Shown here piece by piece: positions 7,475 to 16,389 of a DNA stretch of 64,000 bases. The first letter of the stretch is position 1. The number at the start of each line of letters is the position of its first letter. The position numbers were made by a program, and so were the translations under genes. Below the pieces are notes generated by a model, which saw nothing but the letters and a program-made list of their open reading frames with translations, ran no database searches and had not been told where the DNA came from. Source of the DNA: Nocardioides cynanchi (lineage in GTDB: Bacteria > Actinomycetota > Actinomycetes > Propionibacteriales > Nocardioidaceae); NCBI RefSeq assembly GCF_008761635.1, contig NZ_CP044344.1, forward strand, positions 3,224,001 to 3,288,000, in the 5' to 3' direction.

Positions 7475-8955
7475 CTGCTGCCACTGCGGGTCAGAAAGAG
7501 TCGCCTGGTCTCGCTCTCGCGACCTCCGTCGTTGCGTACGTAGGTCAGCGAGACGTCCACGGCCCGGTTGCCGGCGGCGCGGGTGGCGTCGACCGAGAGC
7601 TGCGTGATCGTCGACCAGAAGCCCTGGTAGTTGCCGTAGCCGCCGATCCGCGCCTGGAACGCCGACGACAGCGATGCCCAGGCGTCGCGGGTGTCGGTGG
7701 GCAGGGCGGCGTAGTAGCTCCGCGCGAACTGCTGGGCGCTCGCTCCGGACACCGGAGCCGGCGGTGGCGTGGCCGGACCCGAGGGTGTGGTGCTCGGTGT
7801 CGGGCCCGAGGTGCTCGAGGAGTGCTTCGACTGATCGTGGACCTTCGGTGAGGACGAGTGGCGGTGGTCCACGGCGGACGGACTGCCCCCGGACTGGTGG
7901 CCGAGCAGCAGGAAGCCGCCGACGGCGGCCAGGACGAGGAGCGCAGCGAGCACCGCAGCAAGGACGCCCGGGCCACGGCGACGCCGGCTCTCCTCGCGGA
8001 CCGCTGGCGGGAGCGAGTGCTGGTCGTCGGCCTCGGCGAGCGCCTCCTCGGCCGCCGGAATCGGCGCCGCAGCGACCGGAGCGCTGCTGCGCGGCGCCAT
8101 CAGCTCGGTCGTGGGGTCGCCGACGGGCGTGCCGGCGTAGCGCTCCTGCAGTCGGCGCAGCACGTTGGCGGCGTGGGACATCGACCAGCGGTGCGCTGGA
8201 TCGAGGGCGAGCATCCGCTCGATCGGCTCGGTGAGGAACCCCGCGTGCTCCGACGGGGTGGGCGGTGACGAGGCGATCGTCGCCAGCAGGGCCAGGTTGT
8301 TCGGCTGCTCGTCGTACGGCGGGCGGCCCTCGACCGCGGCGTACAGAGTCGCGCCGAGTGCCCACACGTCGGCGGCCGGTGTCGGGTCCCCACCTCGGGC
8401 GAGCTCGGGCGAGAGGTAGGCCGGCGTCCCGCTGAGCACCCCGCTGGTGGTCAGCTGGTCGTGGTCGCGGGCACGGGCGATGCCGAAGTCGCTGATCTTG
8501 GCCACCTGGTCGCGCGTGACCAGGATGTTGCCCGGCTTCACGTCGCGGTGCACGGTGCCGGCCGCATGGGTCGTGGCGAGGGCCTCGGCGATCTGCGCGC
8601 CGATCACCACCGCCGCCTCCGGGACGAGGGGGCCGTCCTCGGCGATCACCTGCGCGAGCGTGCGCGAGGGGACGTACTCCATCACCAGCCAGATCTGGTC
8701 GTCCTCCTCCACCACGTCGTACACCGAGACCACGTGCGGGTGGTTGAGCGCCGCCGACGAGCGGGCCTCGCGCATCGCGCGGGCCAGGTCCGGCGCGGTC
8801 TCGCCGGGCAGGACGCCGACCTGCTTGACGGCGACGTCGCGACTGAGCCGTTCGTCGCGGCAGAGCCAGACCGTGCCCATGCCGCCGCGTCCGATCGGGC
8901 GCTCGACGTGGTAGCGGCCGGCGATGGTCTCAGGCGCTTTCGGTGCATCCCCCAT
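7441..8955 (-). CDS. Membrane Ser/Thr protein kinase (PknB-like, no PASTA)
   Basis: 504 residues. Kinase domain at about 14-270: glycine loop GRGGMG (22-27), Lys44, catalytic HRDVKPGN (136-143), DFG (156-158), activation segment ending in SPE (182-184). A single transmembrane helix follows at about 330-351. The exterior part is a Ser/Thr/Pro-rich linker and a C-terminal 120-residue domain with NTF2-like character (FARSYYAALPTDTRDAWASLSSAFQ). PASTA repeats, usual in cell-wall-sensing kinases, are missing, so the signal sensed is unknown. Confidence 0.9.
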   Translation of the reverse strand: MGDAPKAPETIAGRYHVERPIGRGGMGTVWLCRDERLSRDVAVKQVGVLPGETAPDLARAMREARSSAALNHPHVVSVYDVVEEDDQIWLVMEYVPSRTLAQVIAEDGPLVPEAAVVIGAQIAEALATTHAAGTVHRDVKPGNILVTRDQVAKISDFGIARARDHDQLTTSGVLSGTPAYLSPELARGGDPTPAADVWALGATLYAAVEGRPPYDEQPNNLALLATIASSPPTPSEHAGFLTEPIERMLALDPAHRWSMSHAANVLRRLQERYAGTPVGDPTTELMAPRSSAPVAAAPIPAAEEALAEADDQHSLPPAVREESRRRRGPGVLAAVLAALLVLAAVGGFLLLGHQSGGSPSAVDHRHSSSPKVHDQSKHSSSTSGPTPSTTPSGPATPPPAPVSGASAQQFARSYYAALPTDTRDAWASLSSAFQARIGGYGNYQGFWSTITQLSVDATRAAGNRAVDVSLTYVRNDGGRESETRRLFLTRSGSSYLISGDAVVS

Positions 8956-9019
8956 CAGGGGGCCGTACCCGTTCGGATGCCCCGCACACGTCGAGGCGCG
9001 GTCGGGCGACCGCGGCAGG

Positions 9020-10120
9020 TCAGCCGACCGCGAGCTCGAGGGGCCGGTCCAGGAACGTCGACAGCCGGGCGGCCTCGCCGTCGAGGGCGGCGCGCGGCAC
9101 CCGGCCGGACTCGGTGAACCAGTCCACCTCCAGCCGGGTCCGGCGGACCGCCCAGGTGCCCGCCAGCACGCCGCGCGAGACGACGAGGTTGGCCGACCGG
9201 CTCACCACCTCGCGATGCGCCGGGGGTACGACGTGGGGGTCCGACGTGCCGGGTGCCATCACCCACGGGTCGCGGCCGGGCAGCAGCCGGACGGCGGTGG
9301 AGGCCGACGCCGTCCGGAGGTCCTCGACGTCCTCGCGCAGGGCCAGCAGCGCATCGCCCTCGACGGTCACGGTCTCGAGCCGGTCGTCGAGGAGGCCCAG
9401 CCATCGGGTCACCGCCGCCCGCCCGGCGCCGAGGCCCTTGCCGACCCAGTCGTGGATCCGGGCCGGCGAGGCTGGGCCGAAGACATGGAGGTACGCCGCC
9501 ACCACCGCCGGCCCCGCCTCGTCGAGGTCGGGGAGTCCGGCCCACCCCGGCACGTCGTCGAGGCGCTGGAAGGTCGCCTCGCCGTCCCGGGGCGGCCCCA
9601 GGCCGAGGTCGCCCTGCCAGGTCAGCGGCTTGATCAGCGTCTCGTTGCCCTCGTCGATGATCGCCTGCAGGTGCCGGTAGCGGCTGCTCCGCCCGAACGC
9701 CGTGGTCAGCTCCGAGAGCGTGAGCGACCGGTCGGCCACGGCCTCCCGCACGAACTCCCGGAACCGCGGCCAGTCCTCCGGCGCCAGCCGGTAGAAGCTC
9801 ACCCAGCTCGGCAGCTCCCACATCCGGCTCGATGCGCGCACCGCCAGGTAGGCCCCCGCGTCCTGAGGCGTCATCAGGTGCGTCGCGCCGCGGAACGCGT
9901 AGACCTTGACCACCTCGTTCGCCGCGAGGGCTCGGGCGGCGTCACCCGTCCGGCCCCCGGCACGGCGTACGCCGACGGTCAGCTCCATGGCCGGGTCCGG
10001 CCACGCCGGCACGGCTCCGAGCCGGGCCACCACGTCGGCGACGGAGCCGTCGGACGCGGGGTCCAGCAGCTGTCGGCGCACGCGCCAGCCGAGGACTCGC
10101 GGCCAGGTCGGTGCGGTCAC
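9020..10120 (-). CDS. Winged-helix DNA-binding domain protein (HTH_42/AlkX-like)
   Basis: 366 residues from a GTG at 10120, chosen because it overlaps the stop of the upstream gene (GTGA) and because the family start, TWPRVLGWRVRRQLLDP, follows at once. Features include YAFRGATHLMTPQDAG and a late LPGRDPWVM and RTRLEVDWF. The family groups with AlkX/YcaQ-type proteins, some of which are DNA glycosylases acting on crosslinks; whether this member has activity is unknown. It is translationally coupled to the cyclase-like gene. Confidence 0.75.
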   Translation of the reverse strand: MTAPTWPRVLGWRVRRQLLDPASDGSVADVVARLGAVPAWPDPAMELTVGVRRAGGRTGDAARALAANEVVKVYAFRGATHLMTPQDAGAYLAVRASSRMWELPSWVSFYRLAPEDWPRFREFVREAVADRSLTLSELTTAFGRSSRYRHLQAIIDEGNETLIKPLTWQGDLGLGPPRDGEATFQRLDDVPGWAGLPDLDEAGPAVVAAYLHVFGPASPARIHDWVGKGLGAGRAAVTRWLGLLDDRLETVTVEGDALLALREDVEDLRTASASTAVRLLPGRDPWVMAPGTSDPHVVPPAHREVVSRSANLVVSRGVLAGTWAVRRTRLEVDWFTESGRVPRAALDGEAARLSTFLDRPLELAVG

Positions 10121-11094
10121 GCGCCCCACCAGTCGAGCACCCGCCGCGCCCGCAGGGTGTTCCAGCGGCTCGGGCGGCCGTCGCCGTCGTCGTACCGGAG
10201 GTGCGCGGGCCCGCGATGGGTGTTCTCGAGCAGCCAGGTGCCGTCGCCCTGTCGCTTGCTGCGCACCAGCTCGACGGCCTCCTCGAGCCGGGGGTCCCGC
10301 GAGTCCGCGCTGCGGAAGTGCTCGAGCCCGCGCAGGACGTCGTAGTGCCATCGGGTCGGGAACGAGAACGACAGCCACGCGTCGTCCGGCACCTCGCCGG
10401 TGCGCTTGCTCCGGAACAGCGAGCGCTCCAGCAGGTACTCCTCTCCGCGACGGCGGGCGGCCAGCGTCTCCGGAGTGCCGTGCCCGGCGCGCTCGTGCTC
10501 GAGCAGGCCCTCGAGCACGCAGATCGTGGAGTTGAACGACGACACGGTGGCGCCGCGCTCGGCCTCGCAGTTCCAGCCGCCGTCGTCGAGCTGACCGGCC
10601 AGGAGGCGACCGACGATCCCGTCCACGTCGGCACCGAAGTAGGCCCCGAGGCTCACCGTGTGGCCGTTGATGCACTCCTCGACCTCGCCGTCGAAGAAGC
10701 GCGACCCGTCGTACTCCCACCGGCAGTTCTCAGCCACCAGTGCCGTCGTCTCGCGCGCGACATCGGACGTCGGGTCGAGCCCGAGCGCGCGGAGCTCGAG
10801 GAGCACCGGCAGCGTCGACGTCCAGGGCTGCTCGCCGTCGGCCGGCCGGTCTCCCCGGCCGGGGAAGCAGGCCCCGCCCATCCACTGCCCGTCCGGGTCG
10901 CGGGCGGCGAGCAGCGCCGCGCCCCACCCCTCGGTGGCCACCCGGCTGCGCTCGGCGGCGACCTCGTCGGCCGGTGCGTCGGTCAGGTCAGCCAGCACCT
11001 GCCACCGGATTGCCGGGTCGGAGTCGAGCAGCCACGGCGTCACGGCGTCCGGGGTGTCGGTCTGAAGGGTCGTCTCATGCGTCCTCTCGGTCAT
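10117..11094 (-). CDS. Prenyltransferase/squalene cyclase-like alpha-toroid protein
   Basis: 325 residues from the ATG at 11094; an upstream in-frame start at 11166 would run into the next gene. It has QW-like repeats (DPDGQWMGG, QLDDGGWNCE, QGDGTWLLEN) and helices typical of an alpha6-alpha6 toroid. Catalytic DxDD or DCTAE motifs of true squalene-hopene or oxidosqualene cyclases are not seen, so a terpene cyclase activity is not supported. It overlaps the winged-helix gene by 4 bases. No other isoprenoid gene is adjacent. Confidence 0.65.
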   Translation of the reverse strand: MTERTHETTLQTDTPDAVTPWLLDSDPAIRWQVLADLTDAPADEVAAERSRVATEGWGAALLAARDPDGQWMGGACFPGRGDRPADGEQPWTSTLPVLLELRALGLDPTSDVARETTALVAENCRWEYDGSRFFDGEVEECINGHTVSLGAYFGADVDGIVGRLLAGQLDDGGWNCEAERGATVSSFNSTICVLEGLLEHERAGHGTPETLAARRRGEEYLLERSLFRSKRTGEVPDDAWLSFSFPTRWHYDVLRGLEHFRSADSRDPRLEEAVELVRSKRQGDGTWLLENTHRGPAHLRYDDGDGRPSRWNTLRARRVLDWWGA

Positions 11095-11162
11095 GCCAGC
11101 GAGGGTAGAACGCATTCCGGACGTTGTGCGTCCGCAAAAGGGCCGGTCGCCGAACGCTCGGG

Positions 11163-12008
11163 TCACGCGGGCGGCAGGGCGACGGCCAGCCGGCGGTGGA
11201 GGTCCGCCAGCGTGTCACCGTGCAGAGGGCCGGGAGCGGTCAGCTTCGGGTACAGCCGCTGGGGCCACAACGCCTCCACCCCGCGGCTGGTGAACCCGCC
11301 ACCGAACAGTGGCCAGTCGGCCTCGACGAAACAGAGCACGCCGTGGAGCGGCACGTCCTCGGTGAGGAAGCGGCGTACGACGTCCACCTGGTGGAGCACA
11401 CCGTCGACGAGCTCGGTGCAGTCGCGCGACCCGACGAGGACCCGTTCGGTTCGAGGACGCAGGATCCCGCCCTCGACCCGGAGCTGGGGACGGCCACGGT
11501 ACTTCTTCGCGTCGATCACGTAGACACCCGTCCCGGTCACGGCGAGGTGGTCGATGTTGGCACGGGTGCCCGGGATGCGCCGGTCGTGCAGCACCAGGAA
11601 GGTGTCGCCGGCGAGCTCGCTGAGGCGGCGGCCCAGTCGCTCCTCGCCGAGAGCTCCGGTGTCCCAGGCGGTGGTCGACTGCGGCTCGTCGCTCAGAGCA
11701 TGGATGAGGCCTCCCAGCCTGGGGTGGCTGCTTCGGATCCGCTTCTCCCTGTTGGCCTTCCGACGTTCGAACTCCCTGCGGGCAGAAGCGCCGGGCGTGC
11801 CCGCGTCGACGACCTCGGCGACGTCGACGGCGTCGGCAACGTCGACCGTGGTCTCGTCCGGGTCGTCGTGGGCCAGGCAGCTGACCGTTTTGGTCGAACG
11901 TTCGTACAACGCCTCGACCTTGGCCGGCAGCGCGGCTCCACACACGCTGCAGGTGCCGGCGTACCGGAGGCGCATCTTCCGCTGGTCGATCCCCGAGATC
12001 TCGTCCAC
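11163..12008 (-). CDS. NERD (nuclease-related domain) protein with N-terminal zinc ribbon-like motif
   Basis: About 281 residues from a GTG at 12008; an ATG at 11975 (MRLRYAGTC) is the alternative. The N-terminus has CSVCG and a further Cys-x-x-His, a probable metal-binding knuckle. A basic helix (EFERRKANREKRIRSSHP) precedes the NERD core: TGALGEERLGRRL, then NIDHLAVTGTGVYVIDAKKYRG, where Asp, Asp and Lys match the D-xn-(D/E)xK nuclease pattern. DNA processing is likely but unproven. Upstream residues of the longer open frame overlap the lipoprotein gene region and were rejected. Confidence 0.75.
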   Translation of the reverse strand: MDEISGIDQRKMRLRYAGTCSVCGAALPAKVEALYERSTKTVSCLAHDDPDETTVDVADAVDVAEVVDAGTPGASARREFERRKANREKRIRSSHPRLGGLIHALSDEPQSTTAWDTGALGEERLGRRLSELAGDTFLVLHDRRIPGTRANIDHLAVTGTGVYVIDAKKYRGRPQLRVEGGILRPRTERVLVGSRDCTELVDGVLHQVDVVRRFLTEDVPLHGVLCFVEADWPLFGGGFTSRGVEALWPQRLYPKLTAPGPLHGDTLADLHRRLAVALPPA

Positions 12009-12079
12009 CGGCAGACCGTAGACGCCCGGCTCCGTGTGCGTCCGCGTTGTTGCCGAACTGCGGTGGGGACGCCGCGGCC

Positions 12080-13597
12080 TCAGCGCACGGTGAAGGCCGC
12101 CGAGCCGATGCTGTGGTACTGGTCGGTCAGCAGGTAGTGCACGGTGTAGCGACCCGGCGGCAGGGGCCACGGCTTTCCCTGCTGGTCGCGGCCGAACGTG
12201 AGGGTCCCGTGGGTGCGGGGCGGGAGGGCGCCGGCGTCGTGGCCGCCGGTGTAGTCCCAGACCAGGTAGTCGTCCCGACGGGGGTTGTCGGCGCCGGCCC
12301 GATAGACCGCGACCCAGTCCCAGCGGTTGGCCGGCCCGTCGGCCCAGTGCACGGTGATCTGTTGCCCGACGGCGTACGACCTGGCGTCGGTGGTCAGGTG
12401 GATCCGCCCGGCGCGCGGCCGCACGGTCAGCCGGTTGGTGGCGACCACGGTGCCGTCCGGGCCGAGCAGGCGGACCCGGTAGGCCCCGGCGGCGAGCGTG
12501 CTCGTGGGGATCTGCACGGTGCCCGACGTCCCGGTTGCCGGGAAGGTGTCAGACGAGGGGCCCTCCAGCTGCAGCCGCCCGCCCGCCAGGCCGTCAGGCA
12601 TCCGGTAGGACGCCGTGACCTCGTCGCCGCGGGAGACCATCCGGGCCGACAGGGCGAGGGTGGTCGGGACGGGTGCGGGGGTGACGGTGAGCTTCGACAG
12701 CACGGCCCGGTGGTCCGACGTCCAGTGGGGATAGCCGAGATCCACTCCCGGCCCGCCCCTCTCGCCGACGACCTGGCTGTCGACCACCTCGACCGGACCA
12801 CCGACGTACGCGTAGTCGATCCGGCGAGGCGAGCCGTGGCTTCCGGCGACACCGCCCCACGTGTTGCCGGGATCGGCGACGGGGTCGGGGTGGGCCTGGC
12901 GGTAGGAGTCGCGGAGCCCGGCCGACGTCAGGGCCTCGCTGACCGGCCAGGCGACGGGTCCGATGCCGTCGTGCTGGGAGGCGGTCCGCGCAGTCCAGTC
13001 CAAGTGCGAGGGCTCGTTGAGGTCGCCGGTCAGGAGCAGTGGCCAGCCGTCGAGGAGCAGGTGCTCCGCCGAAGGGAGCAGGGTGCGGATCGTCGAGAGC
13101 CGGACCTGCCTCTCGGTGGCCAGCACGTCGGAGACCGTCGCGCCCCGCTCGAGGCGGTTCGGTCCGTCGTGCACGTAGTCGAGGTGGGTGTTGATCATCG
13201 CGATCGCCTCGCCCGGCCGGACCTCGAGGTAGGCGTAGAGGCCATGCGCGCCGGACGGTTCGAGGATCGGGTACTTCGACAGGATCTGCAGCCCGACGTC
13301 GTAGTAGGGGTAGCCGGCAGCAGCCGCGATCTTCGGCAGCCGGTTGTAGGACTCGAGGACCCCGACCACATCCGCCCCGATGCTGCCGATCACCGCGTCG
13401 GTGGCCGAAGTGCCGCCGTACTCCACGTTGAAGACGAGGACCGACAGGGACAGCGGCCCCGGCGACGTGGCGGTTCCGCCGGTGGGGATGCCCGGTGTCG
13501 GCGCACCTGCGGAGTCCGTCGAGCCGCTGCAGGCGGCGAGCGCCGCGACGCCGATCAGGCAGAGCGTGCTCAGGACGGCCGAGCCGGAACGTCGCAT
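12080..13597 (-). CDS. Secreted lipoprotein with endonuclease/exonuclease/phosphatase (EEP) domain
   Basis: 505 residues. A signal peptide with a lipobox (LAAC, Cys23) indicates membrane anchoring outside the cell. The EEP core spans about 48-305: LSVLVFNVEYG, the metal-binding Glu81 in VGVLES, INTHLDY, GDLNEPSHLDW, RIDYAYVGG and the late SDHRAV. The C-terminal 200 residues form two beta-sandwich-like domains. It could be a nuclease, phosphodiesterase or sphingomyelinase-like enzyme; the motifs do not separate them. It is monocistronic. Confidence 0.85.
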   Translation of the reverse strand: MRRSGSAVLSTLCLIGVAALAACSGSTDSAGAPTPGIPTGGTATSPGPLSLSVLVFNVEYGGTSATDAVIGSIGADVVGVLESYNRLPKIAAAAGYPYYDVGLQILSKYPILEPSGAHGLYAYLEVRPGEAIAMINTHLDYVHDGPNRLERGATVSDVLATERQVRLSTIRTLLPSAEHLLLDGWPLLLTGDLNEPSHLDWTARTASQHDGIGPVAWPVSEALTSAGLRDSYRQAHPDPVADPGNTWGGVAGSHGSPRRIDYAYVGGPVEVVDSQVVGERGGPGVDLGYPHWTSDHRAVLSKLTVTPAPVPTTLALSARMVSRGDEVTASYRMPDGLAGGRLQLEGPSSDTFPATGTSGTVQIPTSTLAAGAYRVRLLGPDGTVVATNRLTVRPRAGRIHLTTDARSYAVGQQITVHWADGPANRWDWVAVYRAGADNPRRDDYLVWDYTGGHDAGALPPRTHGTLTFGRDQQGKPWPLPPGRYTVHYLLTDQYHSIGSAAFTVR

Positions 13598-13695
13598 GAG
13601 CGCCTCGCAGAGAGGACTGAATGACCAGTCAATCCACGATAGGAGGAAGCGCGCGCCCTGTCGAGGTCAGGACGTCCGGAGCCGGGCCGGGCAGC

Positions 13696-14685
13696 TCACA
13701 GCCAGCCCTTGCGCCTGAACACGAGGTACAACGACAGTGACAGCGCCACGATCAGGAGGCACGAGGTGAGGAAGCCGGCCTGGTGGGCGAAACCGGGGAA
13801 CGGCACGTTCTGCCCGTAGAAGCCGGTGATCGCGGTGGGTACGGCGATGATCGCGGCCCAGCTGGTGACCTGCTTGGTGATGACGTTGAGCCGGTTGCCC
13901 TGGATGGTCAGGTTGGTCTCGAGGATGGTGTTGACCAGGTCGCGCAGGCTCTCGGTCCACTCGGTGGCGCGCATGACGTGGTCGTAGACGTCCTGGTAGT
14001 AGGGCATCAGCTCGTCGTGGACGACTCCGAGGTCGCCCCGCATCAGGGTGTTGACGACCTCCCGCATCGGCAGCACCACGCGGCGCAGCTGGACGAGGCT
14101 CTTGCGCAGCTCGAAGCTGCGGCGTTGCACGTCCTTGTCGTGCGGCTGGTCGTCGAAGAGCAGGTCCTCCAGCTGCTCGATCTGGTCGTCGAGCGACTCG
14201 ACGGTGGCGAAGTGGCCGTCGACCAGGAAGTCGAGCAGGCCGTGCAGCAGCGCCCCCACGCCGTACCTGGTGAGGTCGACCCTGTCGTCCCACCGCTTCA
14301 CCAGCAGGTCCATGGGGAACGACTCGTCGCGGCGTACGGTGACGAGCGCGGAGGCTGTGATGAAGGCGGCGATCTCGTCGGTCTCGAGCCGCCCCGTCTC
14401 CACGTCGAGGCGCACGGAGTAGGCGCTGAGGAAGTCGTGCCCGTCGTAGCGGTCGAGCTTGGGCCGCTGGTGCCCCTTCGTCGCGTCCTCGACCGCGAGC
14501 TCGTGCAGCCCCAGCTCGTCGGCCACCAGCTGCAGGTCGTGCAGGTCCGGGGCGCAGAGGTCGATCCAGACGATGGAGGACGGCTCGGCCAGGTGCTCGG
14601 AGACATCGTTGAGCGGGAAGTCCTCATCGGTGAGGATGCCGTTGCAATAGCAGCGGGTACGGGGCACGCGGCCAGTATCCGGCAC
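13696..14685 (-). CDS. corA: CorA family divalent cation transporter
   Basis: 329 residues from a GTG at 14685; a GTG at 14667 is a possible alternative. The large cytoplasmic domain with long helices (about 150-265) is followed by two C-terminal transmembrane helices. The selectivity loop between them reads YGQNVPFPG, where classical CorA has GMN. GQN variants occur in actinobacterial relatives. Mg2+ transport is the likely role, but Co2+ or Zn2+ cannot be excluded. It is divergent from the permease gene. Confidence 0.85.
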   Translation of the reverse strand: MPDTGRVPRTRCYCNGILTDEDFPLNDVSEHLAEPSSIVWIDLCAPDLHDLQLVADELGLHELAVEDATKGHQRPKLDRYDGHDFLSAYSVRLDVETGRLETDEIAAFITASALVTVRRDESFPMDLLVKRWDDRVDLTRYGVGALLHGLLDFLVDGHFATVESLDDQIEQLEDLLFDDQPHDKDVQRRSFELRKSLVQLRRVVLPMREVVNTLMRGDLGVVHDELMPYYQDVYDHVMRATEWTESLRDLVNTILETNLTIQGNRLNVITKQVTSWAAIIAVPTAITGFYGQNVPFPGFAHQAGFLTSCLLIVALSLSLYLVFRRKGWL

Positions 14686-14737
14686 GCGACCGGCACCCTC
14701 GCGGACACAGCACCGGCACGACGCGCCGAGACAGGTC

Positions 14738-14766
14738 TTGACGCGGGGACCGTACTGATCGAACCT
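14738..14766 (+). promoter_or_regulatory. Possible promoter of the APC permease gene
   Basis: TTGACG (14738-14743) is a good -35 match; 17 bases on lies GAACCT (14761-14766), a poor -10. It is correctly placed in the 144-base divergent gap with corA. Support is weak. Confidence 0.3.
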
Positions 14767-14829
14767 ACGCGGGAGGGACCGGGCGGGGCCGGGACGTAGC
14801 TTCTCGGGTCACGCACGGAAGGCACTCAG

Positions 14830-16380
14830 ATGACGACCCAGGTCCCCTATGTCGAGGGCGAGCCCATCACCGCGATGGCCGTCGAGGAGCGCACCAAGCT
14901 CGTCAAGAGCCTGCGCCGCTTCGACATGCTGTTCTTCACGATCTGCGCGCTGGTCGGTCTCGACACGCTGGGCCAGGTGTCCGGGTACGGCGCCCAGACC
15001 TTCACCTGGCTCGTCGTGCTCGCGGTCTTCTTCGTACTGCCCTACGCGCTCCTGATGTCGGAGCTCGGCAGCACCTTCACCGAGGAGGGCGGTCCCTACG
15101 AGTGGATGAAGCTGTCGTGGGGCCGGCTCCCTGCGGGCCTCGGCGCGCTCCTCTACTGGGTGACCAACCCCCTGTGGGTCGGCGGCTCGCTGGCCTTCAT
15201 CTCGACGGCGGCGTGGAGCGACAACATCCATCACATCGGCACGGGGACCTTCGCCGACTACGCCTTCAAGCTGCTGTTCATCTGGATCAGCATCGGGGTC
15301 GCCGTGGCGTCGCTGAAGCGCGGCAAGTGGATCCCCAACGCCGGCGCGATCATGCGGGTCGTCGTGCTCGGCCTCTTCTCGGTGACCATCGTCATCTATG
15401 CGGCCCAGCACGGTGTCCACGGCTACTCGCTGCACGAGTTCGGCCCCAGCACGTCGGTGTTCCTCGGGCTGGTGCCCCTCCTGCTCTTCAACTACGTCGG
15501 GTTCGAGCTCCAGAACGGCGCGGCCGAGGAGATGGTCGACCCGCAGAAGGACGTCCCGCGGTCCGTCGCCATCGGCGGCGTCGTCGCCGTCCTCTGCTAC
15601 GCCGTCCCGATCTTCGGCATCCTGGAGGTCCTGCCACGCAGCCAGGTCAGCGGCATCGCCGGCTTCCTCGACGCCGTCAAGACCACCTTCGGCGTGTACG
15701 GCGGTGCCCAGAACGTGATGGTCGACCTGATGGCGCTGGGGTTCATCTTCGCCCTGGTGACCTCGGGCAGCGTCTGGATGATGGGCTCGGACCGCGTGCA
15801 GGCCGTCGCGGCGTACGACGGCGCCTTCATCGGGTGGTTCGGCCGCTTCAACAAGACGTTCGGTACGCCGGTGCGGGTCAACGTCATGTCGGGCGTCGTC
15901 GCGACGCTCTTCATGATCGCGGCCCAGCGCTTCACCACCGGGTCCGCGGCGGACACGTTCACCGTGGTCCTCTACCTGGCCACGTCCACGACGCTGCTGT
16001 CCTACCTCTTGATCTTCCCGACGGTGATCAAGCTCCGCTACAGCCACCCCGAGGTGCACCGTCCCTACCGCCTGCCGTTCGGCATGGTCGGCGTCTGGAC
16101 CACCGGCATCGTCTGCACGGCGTGGATGGTGCTCGGCTCGTGGGTGGCGCTGTTCCCCGGCACCATCGACGAGAAGGTGTTCGGGCTGTCCTACAGCGTC
16201 GAGGACTCGTACGGCGTCTCGCGGATGCGCTTCGAGGCCTTCACCCTGGGCACCCTCGCGGTGATCCTGGTGATCGGCGTGATCGGCTACGTCCTCGGTG
16301 CTCCGGTCCGCAACCAGAGCGCGCCGCCGGCCGTGGAGCCGTCGCCGACACCGTCGGGCCCGACGCCCGTCGGCACCTAG
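14830..16380 (+). CDS. APC superfamily amino acid/amine permease
   Basis: 516 residues with about twelve hydrophobic segments. The first helix region, RFDMLFFTICALVGLDTLGQVSGYG, and the later YVGFELQNGAAEEMVDPQKDVPRSV block are typical of APC transporters. GGPYEWMKLSWGRLPAG marks the helix 3 region. The ATG at 14830 has GAAGG upstream. It is convergent with the IclR gene at the edge of the catabolic cluster, so it may import that pathway's substrate, but this is inference from position only. Confidence 0.85.
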   Translation: MTTQVPYVEGEPITAMAVEERTKLVKSLRRFDMLFFTICALVGLDTLGQVSGYGAQTFTWLVVLAVFFVLPYALLMSELGSTFTEEGGPYEWMKLSWGRLPAGLGALLYWVTNPLWVGGSLAFISTAAWSDNIHHIGTGTFADYAFKLLFIWISIGVAVASLKRGKWIPNAGAIMRVVVLGLFSVTIVIYAAQHGVHGYSLHEFGPSTSVFLGLVPLLLFNYVGFELQNGAAEEMVDPQKDVPRSVAIGGVVAVLCYAVPIFGILEVLPRSQVSGIAGFLDAVKTTFGVYGGAQNVMVDLMALGFIFALVTSGSVWMMGSDRVQAVAAYDGAFIGWFGRFNKTFGTPVRVNVMSGVVATLFMIAAQRFTTGSAADTFTVVLYLATSTTLLSYLLIFPTVIKLRYSHPEVHRPYRLPFGMVGVWTTGIVCTAWMVLGSWVALFPGTIDEKVFGLSYSVEDSYGVSRMRFEAFTLGTLAVILVIGVIGYVLGAPVRNQSAPPAVEPSPTPSGPTPVGT

Positions 16381-16389
16381 GCCGGCCGG

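Noticed and set aside
12047..13624. 525-residue plus-strand ORF opposite the EEP lipoprotein
   Set aside because: Antisense of a clearly conserved gene with signal peptide and catalytic motifs; no family of its own.
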